From Caulobacter endophyticus (GTDB lineage Bacteria; Pseudomonadota; Alphaproteobacteria; Caulobacterales; Caulobacteraceae): a stretch of 64,000 nt of DNA. The notes beneath the pieces were generated by a model. That model did not search any database, had not been told where the DNA came from, and worked only from the letters and a program-made list of their open reading frames with translations. Location: the NCBI RefSeq assembly GCF_003116815.1, contig NZ_QDKQ01000077.1, forward strand, positions 62,001 through 126,000. The letters run 5' to 3'. Positions 25,033-32,672 of the stretch are shown piece by piece. The translations under genes and the position numbers were made by a program. The number at the start of each line of letters is the position of its first letter. Position 1 is the stretch's first letter.

Positions 25033-27246
25033 ATGACCACCTCACAGACCCCCGCGACCGCCCCGAATACCGGGAAAATGGCCGCGCCCCCGACCCCTGT
25101 CGTCGTCCAGTACGGCGAGGTTCGGGATATTCCGCTCAGCCGCCTGAAGGCCTCGCCCAAGAACGCCCGTCGCGTCGGCCACAGCGCCGAGGTGATCGAG
25201 TCCCGCGCGGCCTCGATCACCTACAAGGGCGTGCTCCAGCCGCTTGTCGTCGAACCCGAGGTCAAGGACGGTCGCGAGACCGGCTACTATCTCGTCAGCG
25301 CGGGCGAGGGGCGCAGGCAGGCCCTGCGGCTGCTGGCCAAGCGCAAGCTGCTGGCCAAGGGCGCGGCCGTGCGCTGCGTGGTCGATACGAGCAACGACCC
25401 GGCCGAGGTCTCGATGGACGAGAACCTCAGCCGTGAACCGATGCACCCGGCCGACCAGTTCGAGGCCTTCAAGGACCTCGCCGAGCGCAAGGGCTACGGC
25501 GCCGAGGAGATCGGCGCGCGGTTCGGGGTCAAGCCCGACATCGTCCGCCAGCGTCTTCGCCTGGGCGCGGTCGCGCCCGCGCTGCTGGACCTCTACCGGG
25601 AGGAGGTGCTGACCCTCGACCAAGTGACGGCTTTCGCCGTCAATCCCGACCCCGCCCGGCAGCTGCAGGTTTATGAGCAACTGCCCACCCAGGGCCGTCA
25701 GCCCTTTGCCATCCGCCGGGCCATGACCGAGACCAAGGTCGCGGCCGACGACCGACGCGTCCAGTTTGTGGGCCTGGACGCCTATGTCGCGGCGGGCGGG
25801 CCGGTGCTGCGCGACCTCTTCACCCAGGACAACGAGGGCTGGGTCGAAGACATCGTCCTGCTCGACCGGCTCGTCGGCGAAAAGCTCGCCGACATCGCCC
25901 AGGCCGTGCGCGACGATGAAGGCTGGATGTGGTCGGCGGCCTATATCGACTTCCCCCAGGGCCACGGCTGCTCGCGTATCTGGGAGCGGGTGCGCCAGCG
26001 CTCGCCCGAGGAAGTCGAGGCGATCAACGTCCTTCAGACTGAAGAGGCCGAGCTGACCGATCGGTGGGCCGAGATCGATCCGCCGCCGCCGGAGGTCGCC
26101 GCGCGGTTCGAGGCCATCGAGGCCGCCCTCGACGCCTATGGCGAGGACTTCGGCTTTGATCCGGTGCAACGGGCCTATGCGGGGGTGTTCGTCTCGCTGA
26201 ACGCCTATGGCGAAGCCAAGATCGATCGCGGGTTCGTTCGCCTCGGGGACGAACCGGCGCCCGAGCCGGACGAGGACGATACGGCCGACGAGACCGCCGA
26301 CGAGGACGACGCCGACGCCATCGGTGACGACCTCGAAACGGGCGACCCCGACCCGGACGACGAAGACGGCGAGCCGGACGGGGTGGCGCGCACCGAACCG
26401 GAAGAGCCCGCCGGGGACCCGGCTGCGCCCTTGCCGGATCGGGTCGTGGCCGAACTGACGGCCCACCGCACCGCCGCCCTTCGCGACGCCCTGGCCCAGG
26501 ACCCGGACCTAGCCCAGGTGGCCCTGGTGCACGCCCTGGTCTGCCGGGTGTTTGGGTCGGGGGGCTATGCCTCCTGCCTCGATATCCGCTGGGGCTCGCG
26601 TGACCTCTCCGCCGTCGGTGAGGGAATCGACGCCAGCCCCGCCGGTGTGGCCATCGCACAGCGGCATCAGGGCTGGGCGCGACAGATGCCGACGAAGATC
26701 GCCGACTTCTGGGACTTCATCGTCGGCCTCGACGGCGACAGCCGCGCGGCGCTCCTGGCCCACTGCGTGAGCCTGACGCTAGACGGCCTGCGGTCGTGGG
26801 AGCGGCGGGAGGCGAGCGTGCTGGCCCATGTCGAGACCCTGGCCACGGCCCTGGACCTCGACATGCGCGTCTACTGGAAGCCGACGGCCGTCCGCTACCT
26901 CGACCGTGTGACCAAGGCCCACGTGATCGCGGCCGTGGGCGAGGCGGTGTCGTCGGAAGCCGCCGCTCGCCTTTCGGGCTTGAAGAAGCCCGACATGGTC
27001 GCGGCGGCGGAGCCCCAGCTGGTCGAGGCGGGGTGGCTTCCGGCCGTGCTGCGCACCGCCAAGTCGAGCGGGCAAGCCGTGCCGGACGGCGCGTGCGCCG
27101 AGGTCCCGGCCCCGGCCGACGATCCCTTGGCGCTCGTCGAAGAGGTCGCTCCGGTGCTCGGCCCGGACGATCTGGCGCCGCGCGACTTGGAGCAGTCGGC
27201 GGCTGAAGCGGCCGAGGTCGTCGCCATCCTGGAGGCGGCGCAATAG
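25033..27246 (+). CDS. Long ParB-like N-terminal domain protein of ICEs
   Basis: A 737-residue protein starting at an ATG with AGGAG upstream. Residues about 22-190 are ParB/Spo0J-like: PLSRLKASPKNARRV, the GEGRRQALRLL box, MDENLSREPMHPADQFEAF and an HTH region with GVKPDIVRQRLRLGAVAP. A very acidic linker at about 395-455 (DEDDTADETADEDDADAIGDD) leads to a helical C-terminal half. Chromosomal ParB proteins are far shorter; this long form is typical of alphaproteobacterial plasmids and ICEs, where it may aid partition, transcription or transfer. Confidence 0.88.
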   Translation: MTTSQTPATAPNTGKMAAPPTPVVVQYGEVRDIPLSRLKASPKNARRVGHSAEVIESRAASITYKGVLQPLVVEPEVKDGRETGYYLVSAGEGRRQALRLLAKRKLLAKGAAVRCVVDTSNDPAEVSMDENLSREPMHPADQFEAFKDLAERKGYGAEEIGARFGVKPDIVRQRLRLGAVAPALLDLYREEVLTLDQVTAFAVNPDPARQLQVYEQLPTQGRQPFAIRRAMTETKVAADDRRVQFVGLDAYVAAGGPVLRDLFTQDNEGWVEDIVLLDRLVGEKLADIAQAVRDDEGWMWSAAYIDFPQGHGCSRIWERVRQRSPEEVEAINVLQTEEAELTDRWAEIDPPPPEVAARFEAIEAALDAYGEDFGFDPVQRAYAGVFVSLNAYGEAKIDRGFVRLGDEPAPEPDEDDTADETADEDDADAIGDDLETGDPDPDDEDGEPDGVARTEPEEPAGDPAAPLPDRVVAELTAHRTAALRDALAQDPDLAQVALVHALVCRVFGSGGYASCLDIRWGSRDLSAVGEGIDASPAGVAIAQRHQGWARQMPTKIADFWDFIVGLDGDSRAALLAHCVSLTLDGLRSWERREASVLAHVETLATALDLDMRVYWKPTAVRYLDRVTKAHVIAAVGEAVSSEAAARLSGLKKPDMVAAAEPQLVEAGWLPAVLRTAKSSGQAVPDGACAEVPAPADDPLALVEEVAPVLGPDDLAPRDLEQSAAEAAEVVAILEAAQ

Positions 27247-27251
27247 GGGAG

Positions 27252-27280
27252 GCGGGCGGCCTTCGGGCCGCCCGCTTTCT
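27252..27280 (+). terminator. Rho-independent terminator after the ParB-like gene
   Basis: A perfect 10-bp stem GCGGGCGGCC/GGCCGCCCGC closes a TTCG tetraloop and is followed by TTTCTT. Confidence 0.85.
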
Positions 27281-27297
27281 TCGACATCGTGTTCACG

Positions 27298-27325
27298 GGC
27301 GGCCGATCCTTTGGGATCGGCCGCC
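27298..27325. repeat. Hairpin repeat, copy 2 (partner at 13220-13246)
   Basis: A perfect 12-bp inverted repeat GGCGGCCGATCC/GGATCGGCCGCC with loop TTTG, followed by TTCCTTT. It may act as a second terminator, and its stem is shared with the hairpin after DUF3768. Confidence 0.65.
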
Positions 27326-27419
27326 TTCCTTTGTGCGCCGTCGCTGGCTCACAGGGATCGCGATAGGTGTTGGCTTTCAAGGGGCGCGGGCGGGCAAGGA
27401 ATCGTCTATCGCCGCCGCC

Positions 27420-27712
27420 ATGACCCAAGCTGAGATCGACAGCCTTCTGCAGGCCATGCAGGACCAGTTCGACAAGACCGGCGACGACGCCGATCGGCCG
27501 GGCGTCATCACGTTCCAGACTGACGAGTGGATCGGCAAGAACCTGCCGACCTGTTGCACGGCGATCTGGCGCGGCATCCGCTATCGCGGCATTCGCATCC
27601 TGGCAGCAAGGATCGGGAGACTCGGGTCTGGACGCGGGGAGAAGCGGCGGCGGCGGGCCAGAATGGCGAGCCCTACGAGGACCTCAAGACCATCGCCGAC
27701 GCGGCCGTCTAG
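27420..27712 (+). pseudogene. Frameshifted small ORF of unknown family
   Basis: The ATG frame encodes MTQAEIDSLLQAMQDQFDKT... through RGIRYRGIRIL, then becomes arginine-rich nonsense. A different frame continues sensibly as GSKDRETRVWTRGEAAAAGQ...EPYEDLKTIADAAV and stops at 27712. One missing G near 27602 would join them as RIL-GSKDRETRVW, giving a protein of about 97 residues. This is either a real one-base deletion or a sequencing error. The stop overlaps that of the convergent nuclease gene (CTAG), as expected for an intact original. Confidence 0.6.
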
Positions 27713-28125
27713 CGCGTGACGCGCGTCTGGCCCGAAGCCCAGACGCCGCGTCGGGCTTGCCTGGCTTCGGCCTCGGCGCTGGCGTAGGCGCCTTTGCTGT
27801 AGCGGCGGTATTCGGTCGTCAGGCCCGAGCGGATCAGGGCGGCGTTGATGTCGGGCGAGGCGTCCGACCAGCACCGGGCGACGTGGCGGCCATAGCGGTC
27901 GTGATCGACGACCCGGCAGCCCACCCGACCCCGTGTCAGGCTCACCAGAAGGTCGCGGGCTTCGTAGGCGAGCGGCTCGGCCGGCGTCTTTCCCCGCTTA
28001 ACCTCGGGCGCATCAACGCCGTAGAGCCGGACGCGATCGGCGCCGCAGCGAAGCGTGTCGCCGTCATGAACCTGTGGGGCGGTGCAGGCGATGATGGCGG
28101 CGGCGAGCAAGGCGGGGGCGGGCAT
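27709..28125 (-). CDS. Thermonuclease (SNase-like) family protein
   Basis: A 138-residue protein with a short hydrophobic N terminus (PAPALLAAAIIACTAP, possible signal peptide) and a staphylococcal-nuclease-like domain: VHDGDTLRCGADRVRLYGVDAPE, then VVDHDRYGRHVARC and a final QARRGVWA. The conserved acidic and arginine residues of the active site (DGDT, RLYGVDAPE, DRYGR) are present. It should degrade nucleic acid, probably outside the cytoplasm. The ATG at 28125 has an AGGAAGG site. Confidence 0.88.
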   Translation of the reverse strand: MPAPALLAAAIIACTAPQVHDGDTLRCGADRVRLYGVDAPEVKRGKTPAEPLAYEARDLLVSLTRGRVGCRVVDHDRYGRHVARCWSDASPDINAALIRSGLTTEYRRYSKGAYASAEAEARQARRGVWASGQTRVTR

Positions 28126-28154
28126 GGCCTTCCTATAGCCGAGCCTTGGCCTTT

Positions 28155-28531
28155 GGACAGCGCCGCGCCCGCCCCTCCGGAAGGCAGGGCGGGCCGGCCG
28201 TGGCCGCCGGTCCTCGCGGGGAGCATTGCCGCGCAACCGGACCAGGGCTGGGCGTCATCGACCTCGACCAGCGTGATGTTGACGGCGGTGGCGAACGACA
28301 GATCGTCCGGCCTGACCGACAGGTAGTCCTTTTCGTCGCGGCTGGTCTTCTTCCAGGCCGCGCCCAGCTCGACCATATCGGCCAGGCGAAAGCGCAGAGC
28401 TCTCATCGCCGGGCTTCTCGACCGGGCGGATCTGGCTGGCCTTGAGGTCGAGGTCAGGGCGGTGAGGGCGCCGGTGTGCGCGCCGCCAGCCTGGGCGGTG
28501 AAGGCGTCGACAGTAGCCAGGTGGTCTCTCC
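28155..28531 (-). pseudogene. Decayed DUF736 gene, inverted copy of the intact gene at 28837-29154
   Basis: Read on the minus strand this stretch matches the intact DUF736 gene from its ribosome site (GAGAGACCACC) through the coding region (GAAWKKTSRDEKDYLSV is identical) and past its end into the shared 3' GC hairpin. The start codon is CTG instead of ATG, at least one frameshift breaks the first third, and the original stop is lost. The rest of the interval 28126-28836 has no supported gene. Confidence 0.75.
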
Positions 28532-28836
28532 AGGAGGTCTGAGCCGGGCGCGTCGACCGCGTCCTCTTCTGGCCTGATCTGGACCAGGACCGGTCCGTCG
28601 CCGCAACCTCGGCGGCCGATTTTCTTCCCCTGGGGCTCCACGGCTTTCAGCCGGCCCCATTCCTCGCGAGACAAGAAACTCTTCGCCTTCGGTCCTTCGC
28701 CGAGGCTTCGGGAGCGCGCCCCCATGTCTGCCTTGAGGGGAGGGCGCGCTCTGCGGGCCGGACATCGGCCCCTGGTCCTCCGGATCGCCATCGAGGCCGC
28801 GATCGGCGCGGCCCGGTTCAGACCGGAGAGACCACC

Positions 28837-29154
28837 ATGGCTACCATCGGCACCTTCACCGCCCACGCTGACGGCTCGTTCACCGGCGCCATCAACACCC
28901 TGACCATCAACCTCAAGTCCGTCCAATTCCGCCCGGTCGAGAAGACCAACGACAAGAGCCCGGACTTCCGCCTCTATGCCGGCAAGGCCGAGCTGGGCGC
29001 GGCCTGGAAAAAGACCAGCCGCGACGAAAAGGACTACCTGTCGGTCAAGCTGGACGACCCGTCCTTCGCCGCCGCCATCAACGTCGCCCTAGTCGACATC
29101 GACGGCGTCCAGACCCTGGTCTGGTCGCGCAGCAACGGTCCCCGCGAGGACTGA
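28837..29154 (+). CDS. DUF736 family protein, copy 1
   Basis: A 105-residue protein of the DUF736 family, typical of alphaproteobacterial plasmids and ICEs. Motifs: TIGTFTAHADGSFTGAINTL at the N terminus, FRLYAGKAELGAAWKKTSRDEKDYLSVKLDDPSF in the centre. Predicted as a small beta-rich protein; the function is not established. The ATG follows GGAGAG. An inverted, broken copy lies 300 bases upstream, and a strong terminator follows. Confidence 0.92.
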   Translation: MATIGTFTAHADGSFTGAINTLTINLKSVQFRPVEKTNDKSPDFRLYAGKAELGAAWKKTSRDEKDYLSVKLDDPSFAAAINVALVDIDGVQTLVWSRSNGPRED

Positions 29155-29166
29155 CGGCCACGGCCA

Positions 29167-29209
29167 GCCCGCCCCGCCTACCGGCGGGGCGGGCGCGGCG
29201 CTGTCTTTT
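29167..29209 (+). terminator. Rho-independent terminator after DUF736 copy 1
   Basis: A perfect 12-bp GC stem (29167-29178 with 29183-29194, loop TACC) is followed ten bases later by a T5 run. The hairpin is also present, mutated, behind the decayed inverted copy. Confidence 0.75.
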
Positions 29210-29526
29210 TGCTGGAGAAGAGAAGGGGCGGCTAGGCGTCCGAACCGTCGTTTCTACGCCATGGCCTGTCTTTCTACGACGCAGCCCAGCGCCCCCTTGA
29301 GGGCCTGAAGTTCTGGGGTCAGAACGGTTTGGCGGGACCCGCGAGGACGCTTCCATCCGCCCGCCAAAGCGTCCGCTTCGCTCCCCGCGCGCCGCCGATC
29401 CTGTCTCCCCCGCGGCGATCGGCAAGGCGGCGGCCCGATCCCAAATCCCGGCGCTCCCCCCGCCGTGATCGGGCCGCCGCCGACCGCCAGACGGCTCGGC
29501 GGGCCTCAAGCGAAAGGTTCGAAGAG

Positions 29527-29862
29527 ATGACCACCATCGGCCACCTGCATCGCGACGGCGCCGACTTCGTCGGACGCCTGGAGACCCTGACCCTGGACAA
29601 GGACTTGCGCCTGGTCCCCGCCACCAAGTTCTCGGTCAGGGCGCCGGACTTCGACATCAAGGTCGGAGCGGCCGAGGCGGGGGCGGCCTGGCGCGTGAGC
29701 GACACCAGCGGTGCGGTTCTCAGCCTCAAGCTCGACGACCCCAGCTGGCCCGAACCGATCAACGTCCGGGCCATGGCCAGCGAGGATGGTGAGTTGCCGC
29801 TGGTCTGGATCCGCCGGATCGATCCGCCTGCCGCCGCCGCGCCCGGCCCAGCGCCGGGCTAA
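29527..29862 (+). CDS. DUF736 family protein, divergent copy 2
   Basis: A 111-residue protein with the DUF736 pattern: TTIGHLHRDGADFVGRLETLTL, then APDFDIKVGAAEAGAAWRVSD and LSLKLDDPSWPEPINVRAM, plus an Ala-Pro tail. It differs much more from copy 1 than the decayed copy does, so it is an old paralogue rather than a recent duplicate. A GAAGAG site precedes the ATG. The 370 bases between the two DUF736 genes hold the terminator and GC-rich leader only. Confidence 0.85.
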   Translation: MTTIGHLHRDGADFVGRLETLTLDKDLRLVPATKFSVRAPDFDIKVGAAEAGAAWRVSDTSGAVLSLKLDDPSWPEPINVRAMASEDGELPLVWIRRIDPPAAAAPGPAPG

Positions 29863-29873
29863 CCGCGCGGCGC

Positions 29874-30368
29874 CTACTCGTCTTCCGCCTCCTCGGGGTC
29901 CTCGTAGAGCTCGTCCAGGGAGGTCTCCAACCACGCTTCCATGGAAGCGGCCCGCCGATCCAGGAACTGCTGCAGGTGCTCGCCCGTCTTGCGCATGCCC
30001 AGCAGCACCTGGGTCGATGGTATCAGGCGGATGCGGTCGCCCAGGGTCCGCCATAGCTCCACGAAGCTTAGCCAGCCAGTCATCAGGAACTTGCTGCGCA
30101 TGACGACGATGGCGATCTTGGGATTGCCGTACATCACCGCCAGGACGATGCCGATGGCGTCGCTGCGGGTGGCCTTGGCGAAACGCCGGATCTTCCAGAG
30201 GTCGAAGTCGCCCTTGCCCTTTTCGAAGTCTTGATAGGTCCGCAGGCCCACGCCCATCTTCAGGGCGATCTCGATCGAGGTCATCCGCCGCTCTTGCTTG
30301 ATCGCCTTCAAGGTGCGGGCAAGAAGACGGGCTTGCCGGGCGAGCGGCGCCATAGGCGAGCCAAGCAT
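29874..30368 (-). CDS. XRE-like helix-turn-helix regulator
   Basis: A 164-residue protein. The N-terminal 75 residues form an HTH domain (TLKAIKQERRMTSIEIALKMGVGLRTYQDFEKGKGDFDLWKIRRFAKAT). The rest (FLMTGWLSFVELWRTLGDRIRLI...) is a helical domain I do not recognise, ending in an acidic tail. I chose ATG 30368 (CGGAGCG upstream) over the longer TTG frame at 30389. It diverges from the lasso-peptide regulator gene. Confidence 0.72.
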   Translation of the reverse strand: MLGSPMAPLARQARLLARTLKAIKQERRMTSIEIALKMGVGLRTYQDFEKGKGDFDLWKIRRFAKATRSDAIGIVLAVMYGNPKIAIVVMRSKFLMTGWLSFVELWRTLGDRIRLIPSTQVLLGMRKTGEHLQQFLDRRAASMEAWLETSLDELYEDPEEAEDE

Positions 30369-30672
30369 GCGACGCTCCGTACTGATCAACTTCTAGATGA
30401 TTGTCGGCTACCTGACGTGAGCGCTAGTCCGCCCGTGCGGCCGCACGCGTAAAAACCGTCTGTGCACGTCGGGATTGTTGCTGAAATTGACCGAGCGGTC
30501 GGATGGGTGGGCGGCTTGCCGCAAAACCGGCAATGATCTGCAATTTGGCAGGCAGGAAATCAGCGACACGCGACCGATACGCTGCCGGTGCGACTCAGCC
30601 GCCGTCAAAAGTTCTGACCTGACCGGGGCCAATGGCGGGCCAAGCTCGACGGCCCTGCCGCCCACGCTCAGC
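30369..30672. promoter_or_regulatory. Divergent intergenic region with a 12-bp palindrome
   Basis: This 304-base gap between divergent regulator genes has no supported gene. It contains the perfect palindrome GTGCGGCCGCAC at 30435-30446, a candidate operator, and a short locally AT-richer stretch near 30453-30490 that could carry a promoter. Confidence 0.4.
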
Positions 30673-31275
30673 ATGGCTGACTCTGGCCAGGAGCCCGTCT
30701 TGGTGCGTGATCGCGACCCCTTCGACCGAACCCTCGAAACCCTGCGCCGCCGCCTGGCGCAGGCCGGTCCGATGCAGGGCGCGCCCTTGCCGATCAGCGG
30801 GCTGGCCGAAGAGTTGGGCGTGAGCCCCACGCCGGTCCGCGAGGTGCTGGCGCGGCTGGCCGGCGAGGACCTGATCGTTCGCACGCCCCACGGCTATGCG
30901 GCGCTGCTGCACGATCCGGCTCGGGTCGCGGAGCTCTACGACCTGGCCGGCGTGCTGGTCTGCGCCGTTGTCCAGGCCCGGGGCATGGACCTGGCGCGTT
31001 TCGATCTCAACACGCCGTTGGCCTCCGCCCAGGCTGCGCCCAACCGCGCCCTGGCTCAGGCCTGCGCCAGGATCGAGGCGCAACTGGCCCCGTTGGCGCG
31101 GGCCGAGGCGGAGCTTTTCGGCGCCGCGGCCGGCGCCAAGCCTCCACTCACGGCAGGCGCGAGCCCGCGGACGGCGCTGGCCCGGGCGGTGCGCCGGCAT
31201 TTCGCGCGTCGCGCCGTCCAGAGCGGCCGCATCCTCGCCGTGGCCCTGGGGCTGATCAAATCTCCCCGAATATAG
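30673..31275 (+). CDS. GntR-family regulator next to the lasso-peptide genes
   Basis: A 200-residue protein. Residues about 15-80 form a GntR winged helix (LPISGLAEELGVSPTPVREVLARLAGEDLIVRTPHGYAAL). The C-terminal part is helical and FadR/FCD-like but poorly conserved, so no ligand can be named. The stop codon lies inside the first copy of an 18-base element that is repeated before the third lasso precursor. Gene position and this element make it the best candidate local regulator of the lasso genes. Confidence 0.75.
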   Translation: MADSGQEPVLVRDRDPFDRTLETLRRRLAQAGPMQGAPLPISGLAEELGVSPTPVREVLARLAGEDLIVRTPHGYAALLHDPARVAELYDLAGVLVCAVVQARGMDLARFDLNTPLASAQAAPNRALAQACARIEAQLAPLARAEAELFGAAAGAKPPLTAGASPRTALARAVRRHFARRAVQSGRILAVALGLIKSPRI

Positions 31276-31286
31276 GTTTGAATATA
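31268..31286 (+). promoter_or_regulatory. AT-rich element, copy 1, upstream of lasso precursor A1
   Basis: GAATATA-GGTTT-GAATATA, a 7-base direct repeat 12 bases apart, in otherwise GC-rich DNA. The 18-mer AATATAGGTTTGAATATA recurs exactly at 31722-31739. Both copies lie about 60-65 bases before a precursor start, which fits a promoter or operator. Confidence 0.6.
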
Positions 31287-31346
31287 GCAATCGCAGGTCG
31301 TGTCATTGGGGAGCTGCAATCGGCAGCATCTTGAAGGAGCACGATC

Positions 31347-31475
31347 ATGACCAAGAAGAACGCCACCCAGCGCCAGCGGCTGGTCCGCGTGGGCGAGGCC
31401 GCCCGCCTGACCCAGGGCTCGTTCGTCGGCCCGCCCGAGGCCCTGAATCCCACGGGTCGCGAGATCCAGGGCTGA
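31347..31475 (+). CDS. Lasso-peptide precursor A1 (caulosegnin I-like)
   Basis: Encodes 42 residues: a 23-residue leader ending RLVRVGEAARLTQ and the 19-residue core GSFVGPPEALNPTGREIQG. Thr at position -2 of the leader is the hallmark of lasso precursors. Gly1 and Glu8 of the core would form an 8-residue macrolactam ring. From memory the core of caulosegnin I of C. segnis is GAFVGQPEAVNPLGREIQG, four differences. The ATG has a GAAGGAG site. A terminator follows, so A1 can be made in excess of the enzymes downstream. Confidence 0.92.
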   Translation: MTKKNATQRQRLVRVGEAARLTQGSFVGPPEALNPTGREIQG

Positions 31476-31488
31476 CCCCACCGACGAC

Positions 31489-31531
31489 GGCGCGCGAAGG
31501 CGCCAAGGCCTTCGTCGCGCCGGCGTTTTTT
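31489..31531 (+). terminator. Terminator between lasso precursors A1 and A2
   Basis: A 13-bp stem with one bulge (31489-31501 with 31508-31521) is followed by GGCG and T6. It should stop most transcripts after A1 and allow partial read-through to A2, A3, B and C. Confidence 0.75.
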
Positions 31532-31576
31532 AACCAATCCCGCATAAGTGCGGCCTAGTCCAGGAAGGACTGTCCG

Positions 31577-31690
31577 ATGACCAAGTCGCTTCGTCTGATC
31601 CGCCTCGGCGACGCCCATCGCCTGACGCAAGGCACCCTGTCTCCGGGCCTGCCGGAAGACGTGCTGCCCGGCCACTACATGCCCGGCTGA
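31577..31690 (+). CDS. Lasso-peptide precursor A2 (caulosegnin II-like)
   Basis: Encodes 37 residues: an 18-residue leader (MTKSLRLIRLGDAHRLTQ) and the 19-residue core GTLSPGLPEDVLPGHYMPG. Gly1 and Glu9 would close a 9-residue ring. My memory of caulosegnin II is GTLTPGLPEDFLPGHYMPG, two differences. An AGGAAGGAC site precedes the ATG. The leader shares RLIRLGxAHRLT with A3 and a looser version with A1. Confidence 0.92.
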   Translation: MTKSLRLIRLGDAHRLTQGTLSPGLPEDVLPGHYMPG

Positions 31691-31697
31691 TCCGTCG

Positions 31698-31758
31698 GGA
31701 GGCGGAGCGCGGGCGGATTCAAATATAGGTTTGAATATACGTCCGCGCGCCCGCCTCC
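31698..31758 (+). promoter_or_regulatory. AT-rich element, copy 2, inside a long hairpin before A3
   Basis: The 18-mer at 31722-31739 repeats the element before A1. Here it also forms an inverted repeat TTCAAA-TATAGG-TTTGAA (31718-31735) and sits in the loop of a larger imperfect stem (31698-31717 with 31742-31758). No T-run follows, so a protein-binding site or promoter is more likely than a terminator. Confidence 0.55.
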
Positions 31759-31804
31759 TTGTCCATGCCGCGCCTTAAGCGGCGGGACGGGATGGGAGCT
31801 GCCG

Positions 31805-31918
31805 GTGAAATCTCCATTTCGACTGATCCGATTGGGCCAGGCCCATCGCCTTACGCGCGGCGCGCTCGTCGGCTTGTTGCTGGAGGACACCAGCGTCGCC
31901 CGGTACGACCCGGCCTGA
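31805..31918 (+). CDS. Lasso-peptide precursor A3 (caulosegnin III-like)
   Basis: Starts with GTG, preceded by GGGAG six bases upstream. Encodes 37 residues: leader MKSPFRLIRLGQAHRLTR and core GALVGLLLEDTSVARYDPA, with Gly1-Glu9 as the expected ring. My memory of caulosegnin III is GALVGLLLEDITVARYDPM, three differences including the last residue. The leader closely resembles that of A2. A run of twelve G follows at 31965-31976, before the B gene. Confidence 0.9.
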   Translation: MKSPFRLIRLGQAHRLTRGALVGLLLEDTSVARYDPA

Positions 31919-31964
31919 TCCAAGGGGGAGATCGGAAGCTGAATAGGATCCGTGGGCGGCCTCT

Positions 31965-31976
31965 GGGGGGGGGGGG
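31965..31976 (+). repeat. G12 homopolymer before the lasso B gene
   Basis: Twelve consecutive G bases lie 43 bases upstream of the B start. Tracts of this length are prone to slipped-strand change, and also to assembly error. Confidence 0.8.
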
Positions 31977-32019
31977 CGAGGCCGCCGCGCACTCACACGA
32001 CGACCTTCAGGAGCAGACC

Positions 32020-32670
32020 ATGGGACTGTGGCTGAGCGCGGGCGTCCACGCGGTCGTCATCGACCAGGACGCCGTCTTTCTCGACGTCGACAACAACGCC
32101 TACTTCTGCCTGCCAGGGATTGGCGAGGTGCTTGGGTTGGAGGGGCGTGTCCTCACCGCATCCTCGGACGCCTTGGCCGAGGACCTGATCGCGGCGGGAT
32201 TGGCGGCGGCGACGCCGAACGCCGAGCCGGCCCTGACGACCCAGCCGCCCCTGCGCACCGCTCGCGCCGTTCTGGAGGACCTGGCGCCGACGGAACGACG
32301 CAGGCCGCGTATGCGCCATTGGCGGGGAGCCATCGCGGCCGGCCTGGCCAGCCGGCTGGCCGAGCAACGCCCCTTCGCCGCCAGGCTGCCGCCGGCTTCA
32401 GGTCTGCGCGCGCCGGTCGCCAGCCCCAGGCTGCTCGCCGATCTGGACGCCTTCCGGAGCCTACAGCCTTGGCTGCCGTTCGACGGGGCCTGTCTCTTCC
32501 GCAGCCAGCTCCTGCGCCACTATCTGATGGGCCTCGGCCACCAGGTCGACTGGATCTTCGCGGTCCGCACCTGGCCCTTCGCCGCCCACTGCTGGCTTCA
32601 GGCCGGTGATATGGCCCTGGATGACGAGGCCGAGCGCCTCGTCGCCTACCATCCGATTATGGTCCGCTAG
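32020..32670 (+). CDS. Lasso-peptide leader-binding/leader-peptidase fusion (B1-B2)
   Basis: A 216-residue protein joining the two B functions. Residues 1-85 form a PqqD-like leader-recognition domain (AVVIDQDAVFLDVDNNAYFCLPGIGEVL). Residues about 100-216 form a transglutaminase-like cysteine protease: Cys in PFDGACLFRSQLLRHYL, His in FAAHCWLQAG and Asp in DMALDDEAE. It binds the A leaders and cleaves them after the core-preceding residue so the C protein can close the ring. The ATG has a CAGGAG site. C starts two bases after its stop. Confidence 0.93.
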   Translation: MGLWLSAGVHAVVIDQDAVFLDVDNNAYFCLPGIGEVLGLEGRVLTASSDALAEDLIAAGLAAATPNAEPALTTQPPLRTARAVLEDLAPTERRRPRMRHWRGAIAAGLASRLAEQRPFAARLPPASGLRAPVASPRLLADLDAFRSLQPWLPFDGACLFRSQLLRHYLMGLGHQVDWIFAVRTWPFAAHCWLQAGDMALDDEAERLVAYHPIMVR

Positions 32671-32672
32671 CC

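Noticed and set aside
31331..31558. 75-codon frame over the first lasso precursor
   Set aside because: It is out of frame with the lasso precursor, whose leader, Thr -2 and core are unmistakable.
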